A stretch of 28,462 bases of DNA from the IMG/VR virus record IMGVR_UViG_3300028197_001985, positions 1 through 28,462 of that record; one strand, 5' to 3'. Numbering within the stretch: the first letter of the stretch is position 1; every line of letters starts with the position of its first letter. Made by a program: the position numbers and the translations under genes. This stretch comes from a virus. Shown here in pieces: positions 21,541 to 28,462 of this stretch. The notes below the pieces were generated by a model that was given only the letters and a program-made list of their open reading frames with translations, was not told where the DNA came from and ran no database searches.

Positions 21541-23439
21541 TTAAGAAAGTTTTTCCAGCACATTTAGGTACCACAGTCTATGTCTACCATATAAGATACT
21601 ATCAGTGTGTCGCTCTAATGATGTTGGGAAGTCTCCACCAATTCTGTCGTACGCAACATATCTAGTTGGTTGATTACTAAATTCTTCTCTACCTGCTGTG
21701 TATTCTAGTAGATTTGTTTTAGTATCTATATGCTTATGACCTCTTATATACTTGCCCCATGTTTTTATGCGTGAGTTATTAATAGTCAAGTAGTCATCTA
21801 GCACGTCATTATCTATACTGTAATTATTTTTTACATAATCAACAACAATATCTTGTATTTTTTCTATACTTTGATGATAATGAGTAAGCATACCTAAATG
21901 ATGAGGCAACTGCCAACTATATACTTTTAACTCATCGCCAACTGTGACGTCATAAAATCCTGTCTTATGCCATTTTTTTAATTCTGTTTTTAGATCTTCG
22001 TTCCACATACTGTACTCTTCGTCAGCAAATATTCTATCAAACAACTCGTCATAGAACACATGATATTTCACGTTGTGTTTCTTATATAGATAGATTGCTA
22101 TAAGGTCTGTTATACCGTAACTGTGAAGACCTATTAGTTTCCATGTGTAAGCAAAACTGTCAATTAGTTGATCCTGTGACATGGTGTTAGTGCTTTTTAA
22201 TACTTCAACGCCCTCTGCTGTATTCTTTTGAATGTCTTCAAAGTCTGTGGTATCATTAAACATGTCGTATGCTGTAAATGTTTTAATACCGTATTTTTCA
22301 ATATCAGCACTAATAGGCGCATTTTCAATCATGTTTAAAAAGTAAATGTCTAAGCCATTATGTAAATCATATTCTAAGATATCGCTTAATGTAGTCTTCC
22401 ATGTTTCATAAGATTCGCCCGGCAAGCCAAGTATGAGTTCTGTGCTTACTGGTATTTCTTCTTTCCTAGCATGTTCTGTAATTTCGCGAACATTGTTAAT
22501 AGCCATGTTCTTGCGTTCAATGTTTTCTAATACTTGCTGATTTGTTGTTTGTAGGCTAAGTGTAAAACTTGTTGACACCCCACCTTCCTTAAACTTTTTA
22601 ATCATACCAAACACTTGGGCGTTGCCATTCTTTGCCCAACTAGTTGTTATTTTTTGTGGGAAGCCAGTCAGTTGATTTTGTTCAATCATTTTGTCAACAA
22701 TTAAGCCATCGCGGTCTTTGAAAATGCCAAAGTTAGCAGATGTCATTGTTATAAAATCCATGCCATGTTTACTAAACCATTCTATCTCAGCAAACACTCT
22801 GTCTAATTCAAACTTGTATACTTTACTGTTTGTTAGTCCACCCCAGTCACAAAATGTACACTTATAAGGACACCCTCTATCTGTTTCTAGTGTTGGATTC
22901 CACAATACTTCAGGATGTTCTACCATTAAACTATCAAACACACCATCTAGATATGGACTAGGCAGTTTCATATCTTTGATACGCTCTGCTCTTACAATTT
23001 TATCTACTTTTTTATTTTCTAAATAATCAAGTAATATTTTCTCTACTACATGCTCGCCTTCGCCTACGCACATACTATCTACATACGGGTGATCATTAAA
23101 AAAGTTTGGGTCGGTATGTGGTAGTTGTGGACCACCAAATAGGATAATAGCCTCGGGGTTATATTCTTTTACTTCCTTTGCTAACTGTAAACAATACTTG
23201 TAGTTCCATACATACACACTAAAAAATATTAGTTTGCTATCTTTTACTCTTTGAAAATTGTCATCATACGGATGGCGCCTGTAAACAAAATATTCTACAT
23301 TAAAATTGTCTGCTACTTTTTTATTTTGTCTTGCGTAGGCCCAAAGGATACCCGAAGTATAGGGTAGATAAAATGCGTTAAGGTGTGTAGGACCAGTTTG
23401 AAAGTTTGGCTGTACAAAACTGATCGGCGTGGTTGACAT
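21541..23439 (-). CDS. B12-binding-domain radical SAM protein
   Basis: 632 residues. Residues 1-150 look like a cobalamin-binding Rossmann domain: LIFFSVYVWNYKYC, AIILFGGPQLPHTDP and VDSMCVGEGEHVVEKIL. The DxHxxG base-off motif is absent. The radical SAM cluster is CPYKCTFCDWGG with C190, C194 and C197, and ELILGLPGESYETW is the later conserved loop. The last ~200 residues are unassigned. Proteins of this type methylate unreactive carbons or rearrange rings (BchE/P-methylase group). Its substrate is unknown. It lies between an exonuclease and a fibre-like gene. Confidence 0.9.
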   Translation of the reverse strand: MSTTPISFVQPNFQTGPTHLNAFYLPYTSGILWAYARQNKKVADNFNVEYFVYRRHPYDDNFQRVKDSKLIFFSVYVWNYKYCLQLAKEVKEYNPEAIILFGGPQLPHTDPNFFNDHPYVDSMCVGEGEHVVEKILLDYLENKKVDKIVRAERIKDMKLPSPYLDGVFDSLMVEHPEVLWNPTLETDRGCPYKCTFCDWGGLTNSKVYKFELDRVFAEIEWFSKHGMDFITMTSANFGIFKDRDGLIVDKMIEQNQLTGFPQKITTSWAKNGNAQVFGMIKKFKEGGVSTSFTLSLQTTNQQVLENIERKNMAINNVREITEHARKEEIPVSTELILGLPGESYETWKTTLSDILEYDLHNGLDIYFLNMIENAPISADIEKYGIKTFTAYDMFNDTTDFEDIQKNTAEGVEVLKSTNTMSQDQLIDSFAYTWKLIGLHSYGITDLIAIYLYKKHNVKYHVFYDELFDRIFADEEYSMWNEDLKTELKKWHKTGFYDVTVGDELKVYSWQLPHHLGMLTHYHQSIEKIQDIVVDYVKNNYSIDNDVLDDYLTINNSRIKTWGKYIRGHKHIDTKTNLLEYTAGREEFSNQPTRYVAYDRIGGDFPTSLERHTDSILYGRHRLWYLNVLEKLS

Positions 23440-23444
23440 AGTTA

Positions 23445-24131
23445 TTATCCATTATGTTTAGCATAGTAGTCGGCAAGCCTTTCTGCCCACTTCTTAGAAT
23501 ACTTATCAAATTCATCGGCATTTATTGAAAACTCTTTAAATTTTGACTCTCTGTCGACCATAAGGATAACTATTTTTTTAATGTCTGTACCAAACATTTC
23601 ATTGTGTGCTAGTGCGTAAGCACACCCTTGTAGGAAATAATCTTCAATCCACTCACGTTTTTTCATTTTTTTAGCAGTCTTGAAATCGATGATAGCATGT
23701 TCGCCTTCGTATACACCAATAGCATCAGATGTGCCAGCATATAGACCCTTGGCTATCAAGGCTACTTCAACGCCCCATAACTCGTCAATCTTAGATAATC
23801 CGTTGTTTATCATTTCTGATGTCATGCTTTCTGCTAATACACTAACATGATTGTTACCAAATGTGTTCCACTCTTCGCCAAGAATATGTTTCTCTAATGC
23901 GTTGTGAACCTTGGTTCCTAGGCCTGCGGCCTCTGTACTTATACGAGTTGCTTCGGCATTACCAACACGTTTACGCCAGGCAATCAATGCCGACTTGTCG
24001 CCTGTTGCTGATAAAATAGTAGTTACACTAGGTACAGGATGATTATCATCGCCTGTGTATTGACGTTGTCCTGACTTTGCTGTAACTCTTTTAAGGGTTG
24101 GATATTCGTGTACATTTTTGTTTAATAACAT
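23445..24131 (-). CDS. PD-(D/E)XK nuclease (RecB/MGME1-like exonuclease)
   Basis: 228 residues. VPSVTTILSATGDKSAL opens the domain, GTKVHNALEKHI (72-83) contains the His of RecB-like nucleases, and the core is Asp136 (GTSDAIG) with Asp149 and Lys151 (IIDFKTAKK). QGCAYALAHNEMFG is the Q-x-x-x-Y motif following the active site. These features fit single-strand-directed exonucleases of the RecB/Cas4/MGME1 group. It probably works in phage DNA replication, repair or host DNA degradation. It follows an AATAAATA motif. Confidence 0.87.
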   Translation of the reverse strand: MLLNKNVHEYPTLKRVTAKSGQRQYTGDDNHPVPSVTTILSATGDKSALIAWRKRVGNAEATRISTEAAGLGTKVHNALEKHILGEEWNTFGNNHVSVLAESMTSEMINNGLSKIDELWGVEVALIAKGLYAGTSDAIGVYEGEHAIIDFKTAKKMKKREWIEDYFLQGCAYALAHNEMFGTDIKKIVILMVDRESKFKEFSINADEFDKYSKKWAERLADYYAKHNG

Positions 24132-24161
24132 GTGTGTTTGTCTTTTATTAGTTAGTATTAT

Positions 24162-24169
24162 TATTTATT
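24162..24169 (-). promoter_or_regulatory. late-like promoter motif before the nuclease gene
   Basis: AATAAATA, 30 nt before ATG 24131 and overlapping the end of the upstream gene. It may be chance in such AT-rich DNA. Confidence 0.35.
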
Positions 24170-25436
24170 GTATTTGTTCTACAAATTCTTTAACTATTGA
24201 ATTTTCTAAATCTTTGCTGTAAAATCTGTTAGTGTTATGGAGGATAGCAGTTAACGTCTCTTTAGACATCAGTTCTTCTTCTAACTGTGGTATTGAGTCA
24301 CATAATGTTTTAAAACGTGTGTGTGGCTGTTTAATTGCGTCGTAGGCACCGAATTGTGTGTATGATTCGAACCCGTAACCGTGTAGTACCTTCCATGAAT
24401 CAGGCATAGCAAACAGCAATATAGGATGCCCATAAATCATTGGCTTCCATGTTTTTTCTGTAAACCATGTGAACCCATCTATGTTTGTTTGAAATAATGT
24501 TTCTGTTATTAAAGAGTATTTTGCCCTAGAATAAACATTATTTTTAGGATTTGGATCACCTGTGCTGTAGTATTCTTCTCTATATTCTGGTATTGTTAAT
24601 GTCTGTGTGTAATTTTTTAATTCAGAAATATCACAAAACTCGCCTAGTTTATATCTTGATACGTCATTGTAAATATCGTCAATATACTTTAGAATTATAT
24701 CTTGATTACTGTCGTTTATATCAGATGACATGTTAGTAGATATAAAATTATTGTCCAGTAGTTTACTATCTGTTAAAAATTTTATTAATGCTAATCTATA
24801 TCCTCTAGGCCTTCCAGAGCACATGATAAAGTTTTTATCTTTTTTGTGATTAAAATTATCAATTATACACTGATCCGTGTATGCTCTTTTTATAGTTACT
24901 GATAATAACAGTAATAATATATTAGTAGAAATAATTTGTACATTATTAAATACTTTACTAAACATGTCATATGCTGTAGCAGTATTTAATTCAGCACTCG
25001 AAAGTATTCGCACATTATCTAAATCAATAACGGTGCCTAGTTCTTTAAAGAATGTTGATATTACCTGCGTCTGATTATTGTCCTCATCAAATATCCAACT
25101 ATCCCATGTTTCGTCAATGATTATTTTACCGTTGTATTGCGACAGTAATGCTAAGTGTTCGTTAGTAAAGTATAACAACCACATGTAAGGAAGAATTATA
25201 GCGTCGCAATCTAAGTTATTAATATCACACCATGCTGGTGTAAAGTGACGTTGTGAAGTTGTTGTCCGACGAAGCCATAATTCTATTGTGGTTTGAGATA
25301 TTACTGTGCCTTTCGCGTTACTACTGAATACATTATTTGCTGGTTGCTTTGTAGCATGTAATGGCAAGTTCCAATCAGAGTATAATGTATCTACATTTAC
25401 TCCGTCGTATGGCCATTGTAAGAATCCAAGTTTCAT
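24165..25436 (-). CDS. uncharacterised protein, possibly a glycosyltransferase
   Basis: 423 residues. The N-terminal half has alternating strands (KLGFLQWPYDG, CDAIILPYMWLLYF, NGKIIIDETWDSWIFD) like a nucleotide-sugar-binding fold. The later segment FMVCSGRPR-like (KNFIMCSGRPRGYRLALI) and AKYSLITETLF with FTEKTWKPMIYGHPILLFA resemble the donor-binding end of GT-B or fucosyltransferase-like proteins, where a Glu-Lys-Thr-x-(K/R) segment holds the donor. I cannot name a family. It starts by ATGA overlap with an SGNH-like hydrolase, so the pair may act on the same glycan. Confidence 0.6.
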   Translation of the reverse strand: MKLGFLQWPYDGVNVDTLYSDWNLPLHATKQPANNVFSSNAKGTVISQTTIELWLRRTTTSQRHFTPAWCDINNLDCDAIILPYMWLLYFTNEHLALLSQYNGKIIIDETWDSWIFDEDNNQTQVISTFFKELGTVIDLDNVRILSSAELNTATAYDMFSKVFNNVQIISTNILLLLLSVTIKRAYTDQCIIDNFNHKKDKNFIMCSGRPRGYRLALIKFLTDSKLLDNNFISTNMSSDINDSNQDIILKYIDDIYNDVSRYKLGEFCDISELKNYTQTLTIPEYREEYYSTGDPNPKNNVYSRAKYSLITETLFQTNIDGFTWFTEKTWKPMIYGHPILLFAMPDSWKVLHGYGFESYTQFGAYDAIKQPHTRFKTLCDSIPQLEEELMSKETLTAILHNTNRFYSKDLENSIVKEFVEQIQ

Positions 25437-26080
25437 CAGTTAATACTTTTGATAATTTCTTGTGCTATTTGATTATGTAAGTTGTCATTTAAATGATCAA
25501 AACGATCATTGTCCTCATGAAATGGCATATATTCCCATGGATTAATTCCAAACTTTATATTATTAAATTTAGAAAACTTTTCAATGTAATCATTTTTATT
25601 ATACATTGGTAATATTATAGAATTACATGGCAAGGTCAGGCAAGTACTTACTACAGCATCGCAATATATTTGATGAGTGTGTTCATAATCTTTAAAAATC
25701 TCAGTATACACATACCCAGCAGTTTTTAATTCTTCAGCAGTCAGCCCACTTAATTCTATAAATCTTTGTGGTGGCTCTAACAGTTCGTACAGTTTGATAT
25801 CATCGAACCCTTCGACTGTGTTGTATAGCCTGTCTGGATTTGTCATCTGTACAAGTACAGTATCTTCTGGCTTAAATAGATGCTTGTTGCTGTTTAAAGC
25901 ATTTAAAATAAAACTATTACCCTGCCCTTCTCTAGCATAACCTTCAACATCTAAGTCTAAATGGTTTGCTACAATGCTGGCATAGTTTGAAGGGTCATGT
26001 GGATAGTCACCTGGTTCTAGATCAAAGAATTTATGTGTAGAAAAACTACAACCGAATTTATGAAGTTTATTTTTTACCAC
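25436..26080 (-). CDS. SGNH/GDSL-like hydrolase, GTG start
   Basis: 214 residues from GTG 26080. HKFGCSFSTHKFFD carries the block I serine (Ser12, GCS in place of GDS). YAREGQGNSFILNAL gives the Gly and Asn oxyanion residues (blocks II/III), and the C-terminal DRFDHLNDNLHNQ gives Asp and His candidates (Asp195/Asp199, His196/His202). Such enzymes remove acyl groups from glycans, lipids or proteins. There is no signal peptide. It overlaps its upstream virion-like gene by 7 nt and the possible glycosyltransferase gene by ATGA. Confidence 0.72.
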   Translation of the reverse strand: MVKNKLHKFGCSFSTHKFFDLEPGDYPHDPSNYASIVANHLDLDVEGYAREGQGNSFILNALNSNKHLFKPEDTVLVQMTNPDRLYNTVEGFDDIKLYELLEPPQRFIELSGLTAEELKTAGYVYTEIFKDYEHTHQIYCDAVVSTCLTLPCNSIILPMYNKNDYIEKFSKFNNIKFGINPWEYMPFHEDNDRFDHLNDNLHNQIAQEIIKSIN

Positions 26081-26394
26081 TTAATTTTCCACTGTAAAGT
26101 ATTACCTGTACCTGAGTTAGTACTGATATTTACCGAATAACCTTTATCGGTAAAATACTTTTTGACAGTAGAAATTTGATCTGTTAATGTAGTATTGGAT
26201 GTTATGTTGTTATATGCTTGATAATATGTAGTACCGCCAGTAATAGTAGTACCAGTTGAAACTGTAACGTCTAAGTTACCGGCATCTACTTGCGTTAATA
26301 CATTGGCTTCGATTGCTCTAACTTCGTTAAGAACAATAACACTATCTCTGGTTTGTTTTCTTGCCTCTGTGGCATTTATAAAAATGTCTGCCAT
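26074..26394 (-). CDS. small virion-like protein (106 aa)
   Basis: The N-terminal helix TEARKQTRDSVIVLNEVRAI is followed by a Thr/Gly-rich beta region (VSTGTTITGGTTYYQAYNN) and a C-terminal DKGYSVNISTNSGTGNTLQW segment. This helix-plus-strand pattern ending in a Trp-rich strand is one I associate with structural or fibre-associated proteins of T4-like marine phages. No enzymatic motif is present. Confidence 0.65.
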   Translation of the reverse strand: MADIFINATEARKQTRDSVIVLNEVRAIEANVLTQVDAGNLDVTVSTGTTITGGTTYYQAYNNITSNTTLTDQISTVKKYFTDKGYSVNISTNSGTGNTLQWKIKW

Positions 26395-26395
26395 A

Positions 26396-26737
26396 TTATA
26401 GTTCCGCCTTTATGCCTTTCATTGCTTCTTGATCAGCCATTGAACTGACCTTTGCTCCCATGTCCTCGATGCTATCTTGGTCCATGTCGTCGGGCATATT
26501 GCCCTTGAATTCAATCGTATCCGATGATACATTTTGAATTATTGGTAAGTCTTCTAGTATGTCTCTTAGTAACTGTGCTGATACCTCTGTGTGTCCGCGT
26601 TCTCTTATATCGTTAAGAAATTCATCAAAGTTCAACTTTTGAACATTTTGAAATTTCTTATTGAAAACTATATCGGCAATATCAGAAGTTAATTCGTCTA
26701 TTTCACCTTCTGTAAGGATGAATTGAACGGCTCTCAT
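26396..26737 (-). CDS. uncharacterised acidic protein (113 aa)
   Basis: The start is MRAVQFILTEGEIDELTSDI. The rest is helical and acidic, with a KFQNVQKLNFDEFLNDIRER stretch and a Met/Asp-rich tail (NMPDDMDQDSIEDMG). No family is recognised. Tight spacing on both sides (1 and 3 nt) places it in the same transcript as the Gly-repeat protein upstream. Confidence 0.65.
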   Translation of the reverse strand: MRAVQFILTEGEIDELTSDIADIVFNKKFQNVQKLNFDEFLNDIRERGHTEVSAQLLRDILEDLPIIQNVSSDTIEFKGNMPDDMDQDSIEDMGAKVSSMADQEAMKGIKAEL

Positions 26738-26740
26738 TTA

Positions 26741-28072
26741 TTACTCTTTTTCTAATCTACCTAATGGCTCTTCTAATGGTCCTGCTTCAGCATCTGCTCC
26801 ATCAAAATTATCCATTGGTACATCATCTAGTGCTGGTTCGTCCATGGCACCCATTTCGTCACCGCCTGCCATTGGGTCATCTGCTACAGATCCTTCGCCA
26901 GTAATACCGCCTAGTATATTATCGATACCGTCTTTACATGCTTTGTTGGCATCAAGTGTACTTGCTAGTAACTCTTCCATACCAGTTTTAAAACTTTGTG
27001 CTTTATCTAAGCCAAATTCATGTGACATACTGTCAGCAATAGCAGGTATATCTTCGTTTACCATTCTACCAAGTCTTTCAATGTGATCCTGGATGTCGTT
27101 ACTTAACGCTCTTGCCGCCATAACAACTTCTGCTTCTTCTACTGATGTACCAGCAATTTCTTCTGTTACCATTCCGTCGACAACATCGTCTAAGAATGAG
27201 TCAAATTCGTCTTTTGATTCTTTAAAATTCATTGGTTCTTTTCCTGCTTTTTTCATTGCTATATCGTATGCGTCATGATACTTATCGGCCATTTCAATTG
27301 AAACACTTTCTAATTCAGAAAAAAGTTCTCCAATTGTTCTGCTTTGCCAATCTTCTCTATTAAGTGCTTTGCCTAAATGTTTAGCAAACACTTCTTCTGG
27401 GTCACTACTGCTTGTATCTAATTCTGTAACTGTTGCCATTGCTGGTGATAATGATGCGTTTACTACTGATGCCACACCGCCTGACATTGATTCGTCTTGG
27501 TTGCCTGCTCGATCAATTGCGCCGCCAATTCCACTTGCTACACCACCGATTCCTTTTGCTACTCCACCAATCCCAGCGGCTACTCCACCAATCCCAGCGG
27601 CTATACCGGCACCTGCCAGTGCTAAAGGATTTTCAAACATTGGCATAATTTGTTCGCCAATTGCCGCCAATATCATATCCTTTGGATATCTTGCTGGCAT
27701 AGAATCATATCTTTTACCACAACTTGCCATGATCGTATCATAGTCATCACCACTTTCAGCGAGTGAACAACTGTATTCATACAGTTCGTCCATTAATTTT
27801 CTATAAGTCTCACCTTCGTAATATAGACCTTCGTTAATCATAATACCTAATGCATCTCTAACCATGATATTCATACCATAGTTTGGATCTTGTTGAAATT
27901 TATTACTTTTATTTCGTAAATTTACAAGTCTCTTCTCTACATTTTGATATGCTTGTTCTAGTTTTTGCTTAGGTAAAACTTTTTTAACATTGATGTCAAA
28001 ATTTTCAGTAAGATAGTTTTGCAACTTACCTAATCTTGATAAGTTATCTTCGTTTAAATGTTTTACTTCCAT
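26741..28072 (-). CDS. uncharacterised protein with glycine-zipper-like GIGGVA repeats (443 aa)
   Basis: Residues 1-150 are helical and charged (LSRLGKLQNYLTENFDINVK opening). Then a hydrophobic Gly-rich segment follows (from ALAGAGIAAGIGG) in which GIGGVA-x recurs with period 7. Residues 200 to the end are acidic and helical, finishing in Asp/Pro/Glu-rich low-complexity sequence. The Gly-rich segment could insert in a membrane or pack as a glycine zipper, so an ejected internal virion protein is one possibility. A GGGA ribosome site and GATAAATA late motif precede it. No family is recognised. Confidence 0.7.
   Translation of the reverse strand: MEVKHLNEDNLSRLGKLQNYLTENFDINVKKVLPKQKLEQAYQNVEKRLVNLRNKSNKFQQDPNYGMNIMVRDALGIMINEGLYYEGETYRKLMDELYEYSCSLAESGDDYDTIMASCGKRYDSMPARYPKDMILAAIGEQIMPMFENPLALAGAGIAAGIGGVAAGIGGVAKGIGGVASGIGGAIDRAGNQDESMSGGVASVVNASLSPAMATVTELDTSSSDPEEVFAKHLGKALNREDWQSRTIGELFSELESVSIEMADKYHDAYDIAMKKAGKEPMNFKESKDEFDSFLDDVVDGMVTEEIAGTSVEEAEVVMAARALSNDIQDHIERLGRMVNEDIPAIADSMSHEFGLDKAQSFKTGMEELLASTLDANKACKDGIDNILGGITGEGSVADDPMAGGDEMGAMDEPALDDVPMDNFDGADAEAGPLEEPLGRLEKE
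27519..27602 (-). repeat. four 21-bp tandem repeats encoding GIGGVA-type heptads
   Basis: Units at 27519-27539, 27540-27560, 27561-27581 and 27582-27602. The last two are identical; the other two differ at several bases. The period of 21 keeps the frame, so copy number could change without a frameshift. Partial unit remnants continue to the right. Confidence 0.9.
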
Positions 28073-28093
28073 AGTAGTCCCTTCTAATAGTTA

Positions 28094-28101
28094 TATTTAT
28101 C
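28094..28101 (-). promoter_or_regulatory. late promoter motif before the Gly-repeat gene
   Basis: GATAAATA 21 nt before ATG 28072, with AGAAGGGA as ribosome site between. It is of the normal-leader type. Confidence 0.55.
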
Positions 28102-28113
28102 AAAGAAGTATAA

Positions 28114-28462
28114 TTATGCCGAGATTAACAAATGACAGTGATGTAGTAATTTATCTACAGCACTTGCAGACTTATGTTCTGCTTCAGTTAATTTTGCTTC
28201 ATATATACCTAATCTATCAAAATTGCCTGGTGTTCCTGTTAGTTCTTCGTAAATTTTGACTTCTACCATTTTAGACACAGCATACCTTTCAATTGTAAGT
28301 ACTTTTTCTATTGTAGAAGAATTAATATCTTCACCTGTGTTTAATGCTGATGCAATAATATTAGCAACAATTTGTAAATTAATATCTTCATATAGCATAT
28401 TGCTATTTTTTAGATTAATTATGTCAAATGTATCGCCATTATCTATAACGTCGTATATATCC
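28114..28462 (-). CDS. uncharacterised protein, N-terminus outside window
   Basis: The frame that holds ATG 28398 remains open for 21 more codons (DIYDVIDNGDTFDIINLKNS then N) up to the right edge, so the gene most likely starts beyond the window. The visible part has LYEDINLQIVANIIASALNT, then a helical region with EELTGTPGNFDRLGIYEAKL and ends KLLHHCHLLISA. No family is recognised. Confidence 0.65.
   Translation of the reverse strand, partial: DIYDVIDNGDTFDIINLKNSNMLYEDINLQIVANIIASALNTGEDINSSTIEKVLTIERYAVSKMVEVKIYEELTGTPGNFDRLGIYEAKLTEAEHKSASAVDKLLHHCHLLISA

Noticed and set aside
27369-27743. Plus-strand open frame with PPIPAATPPIPA-like repeats
   Set aside because: The repeats are the antisense reading of the 21-bp GIGGVA repeat, not an independent gene.
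1-28462. CRISPR array, insertion sequence, integrase or attachment site
   Set aside because: No spaced direct repeats, transposase or integrase motifs were seen; the tRNA has no duplicated 3' end nearby that would mark an att site.
1-28462. Cyanophage assignment
   Set aside because: Several genes resemble cyanophage genes, but no photosynthesis or carbon-metabolism marker is present, so only a T4-like marine myovirus is claimed.

Overview
The window looks like part of the genome of a T4-like marine myovirus. The base composition is AT-rich, genes are packed with 1-16 nt overlaps, and almost everything is read from the minus strand. It carries a class Ia ribonucleotide reductase (nrdA, nrdB), two glutaredoxins, a PAAR spike-tip protein, a small protein of a type seen in T4-like marine phages (an Sm/Hfq-like fold is only a guess), several virion-like proteins and many T4-type late promoter motifs (ATAAATA). 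The gene set resembles pelagiphages and cyanophages. No photosystem gene is seen and nothing in the sequence fixes the host, so a SAR11 or other marine bacterial host is inference only.

From the right edge leftwards, which is the direction of minus-strand transcription: 28462-24165 holds uncharacterised and virion-like proteins, one with a Gly-rich 21-bp repeat, then an SGNH-like hydrolase and a possible glycosyltransferase. Next come a PD-(D/E)XK nuclease and a B12-type radical SAM protein (24131-21541). A fibre-like structural protein, an unknown protein, nrdA and nrdB follow (21493-15925), then the small conserved protein, PAAR, a PP-loop (asparagine-synthase-like) protein and a subtilisin-like protease (15896-12439). 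The protease is followed by a clear intrinsic terminator.

From 12371 to 9787 there is a GNAT acetyltransferase, a second radical SAM protein, a tight cluster of four short membrane or secreted proteins (31-57 aa) and two small soluble proteins. A tRNA-Thr(UGU) and two GT-A glycosyltransferases come next. From 7689 to 4293 one operon, behind a perfect sigma-70 promoter, encodes a gamma-glutamylcyclotransferase-like protein, peptide deformylase, a glycoside hydrolase family 6 (cellulase-family) enzyme, two 2OG-Fe(II) oxygenase-like proteins and a 7Fe ferredoxin. The left end has a nucleotidyltransferase fused to a long acidic tail, a small related protein, a methyltransferase and the two glutaredoxins. 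These converge on a plus-strand Asp/Asn beta-hydroxylase-like gene and the tail of one more plus-strand gene.

Two things stand out. First, the GH6 enzyme and an iron/Fe-S-rich accessory set (7Fe ferredoxin, CGFS glutaredoxin, two radical SAM proteins, three oxygenase-like proteins, diiron NrdB) are unusual cargo. Second, six genes have a late motif exactly 5 nt before the start codon (nATAAATA-N5-ATG/GTG). If transcription starts where it does at T4 late promoters, their mRNAs would be nearly or fully leaderless.
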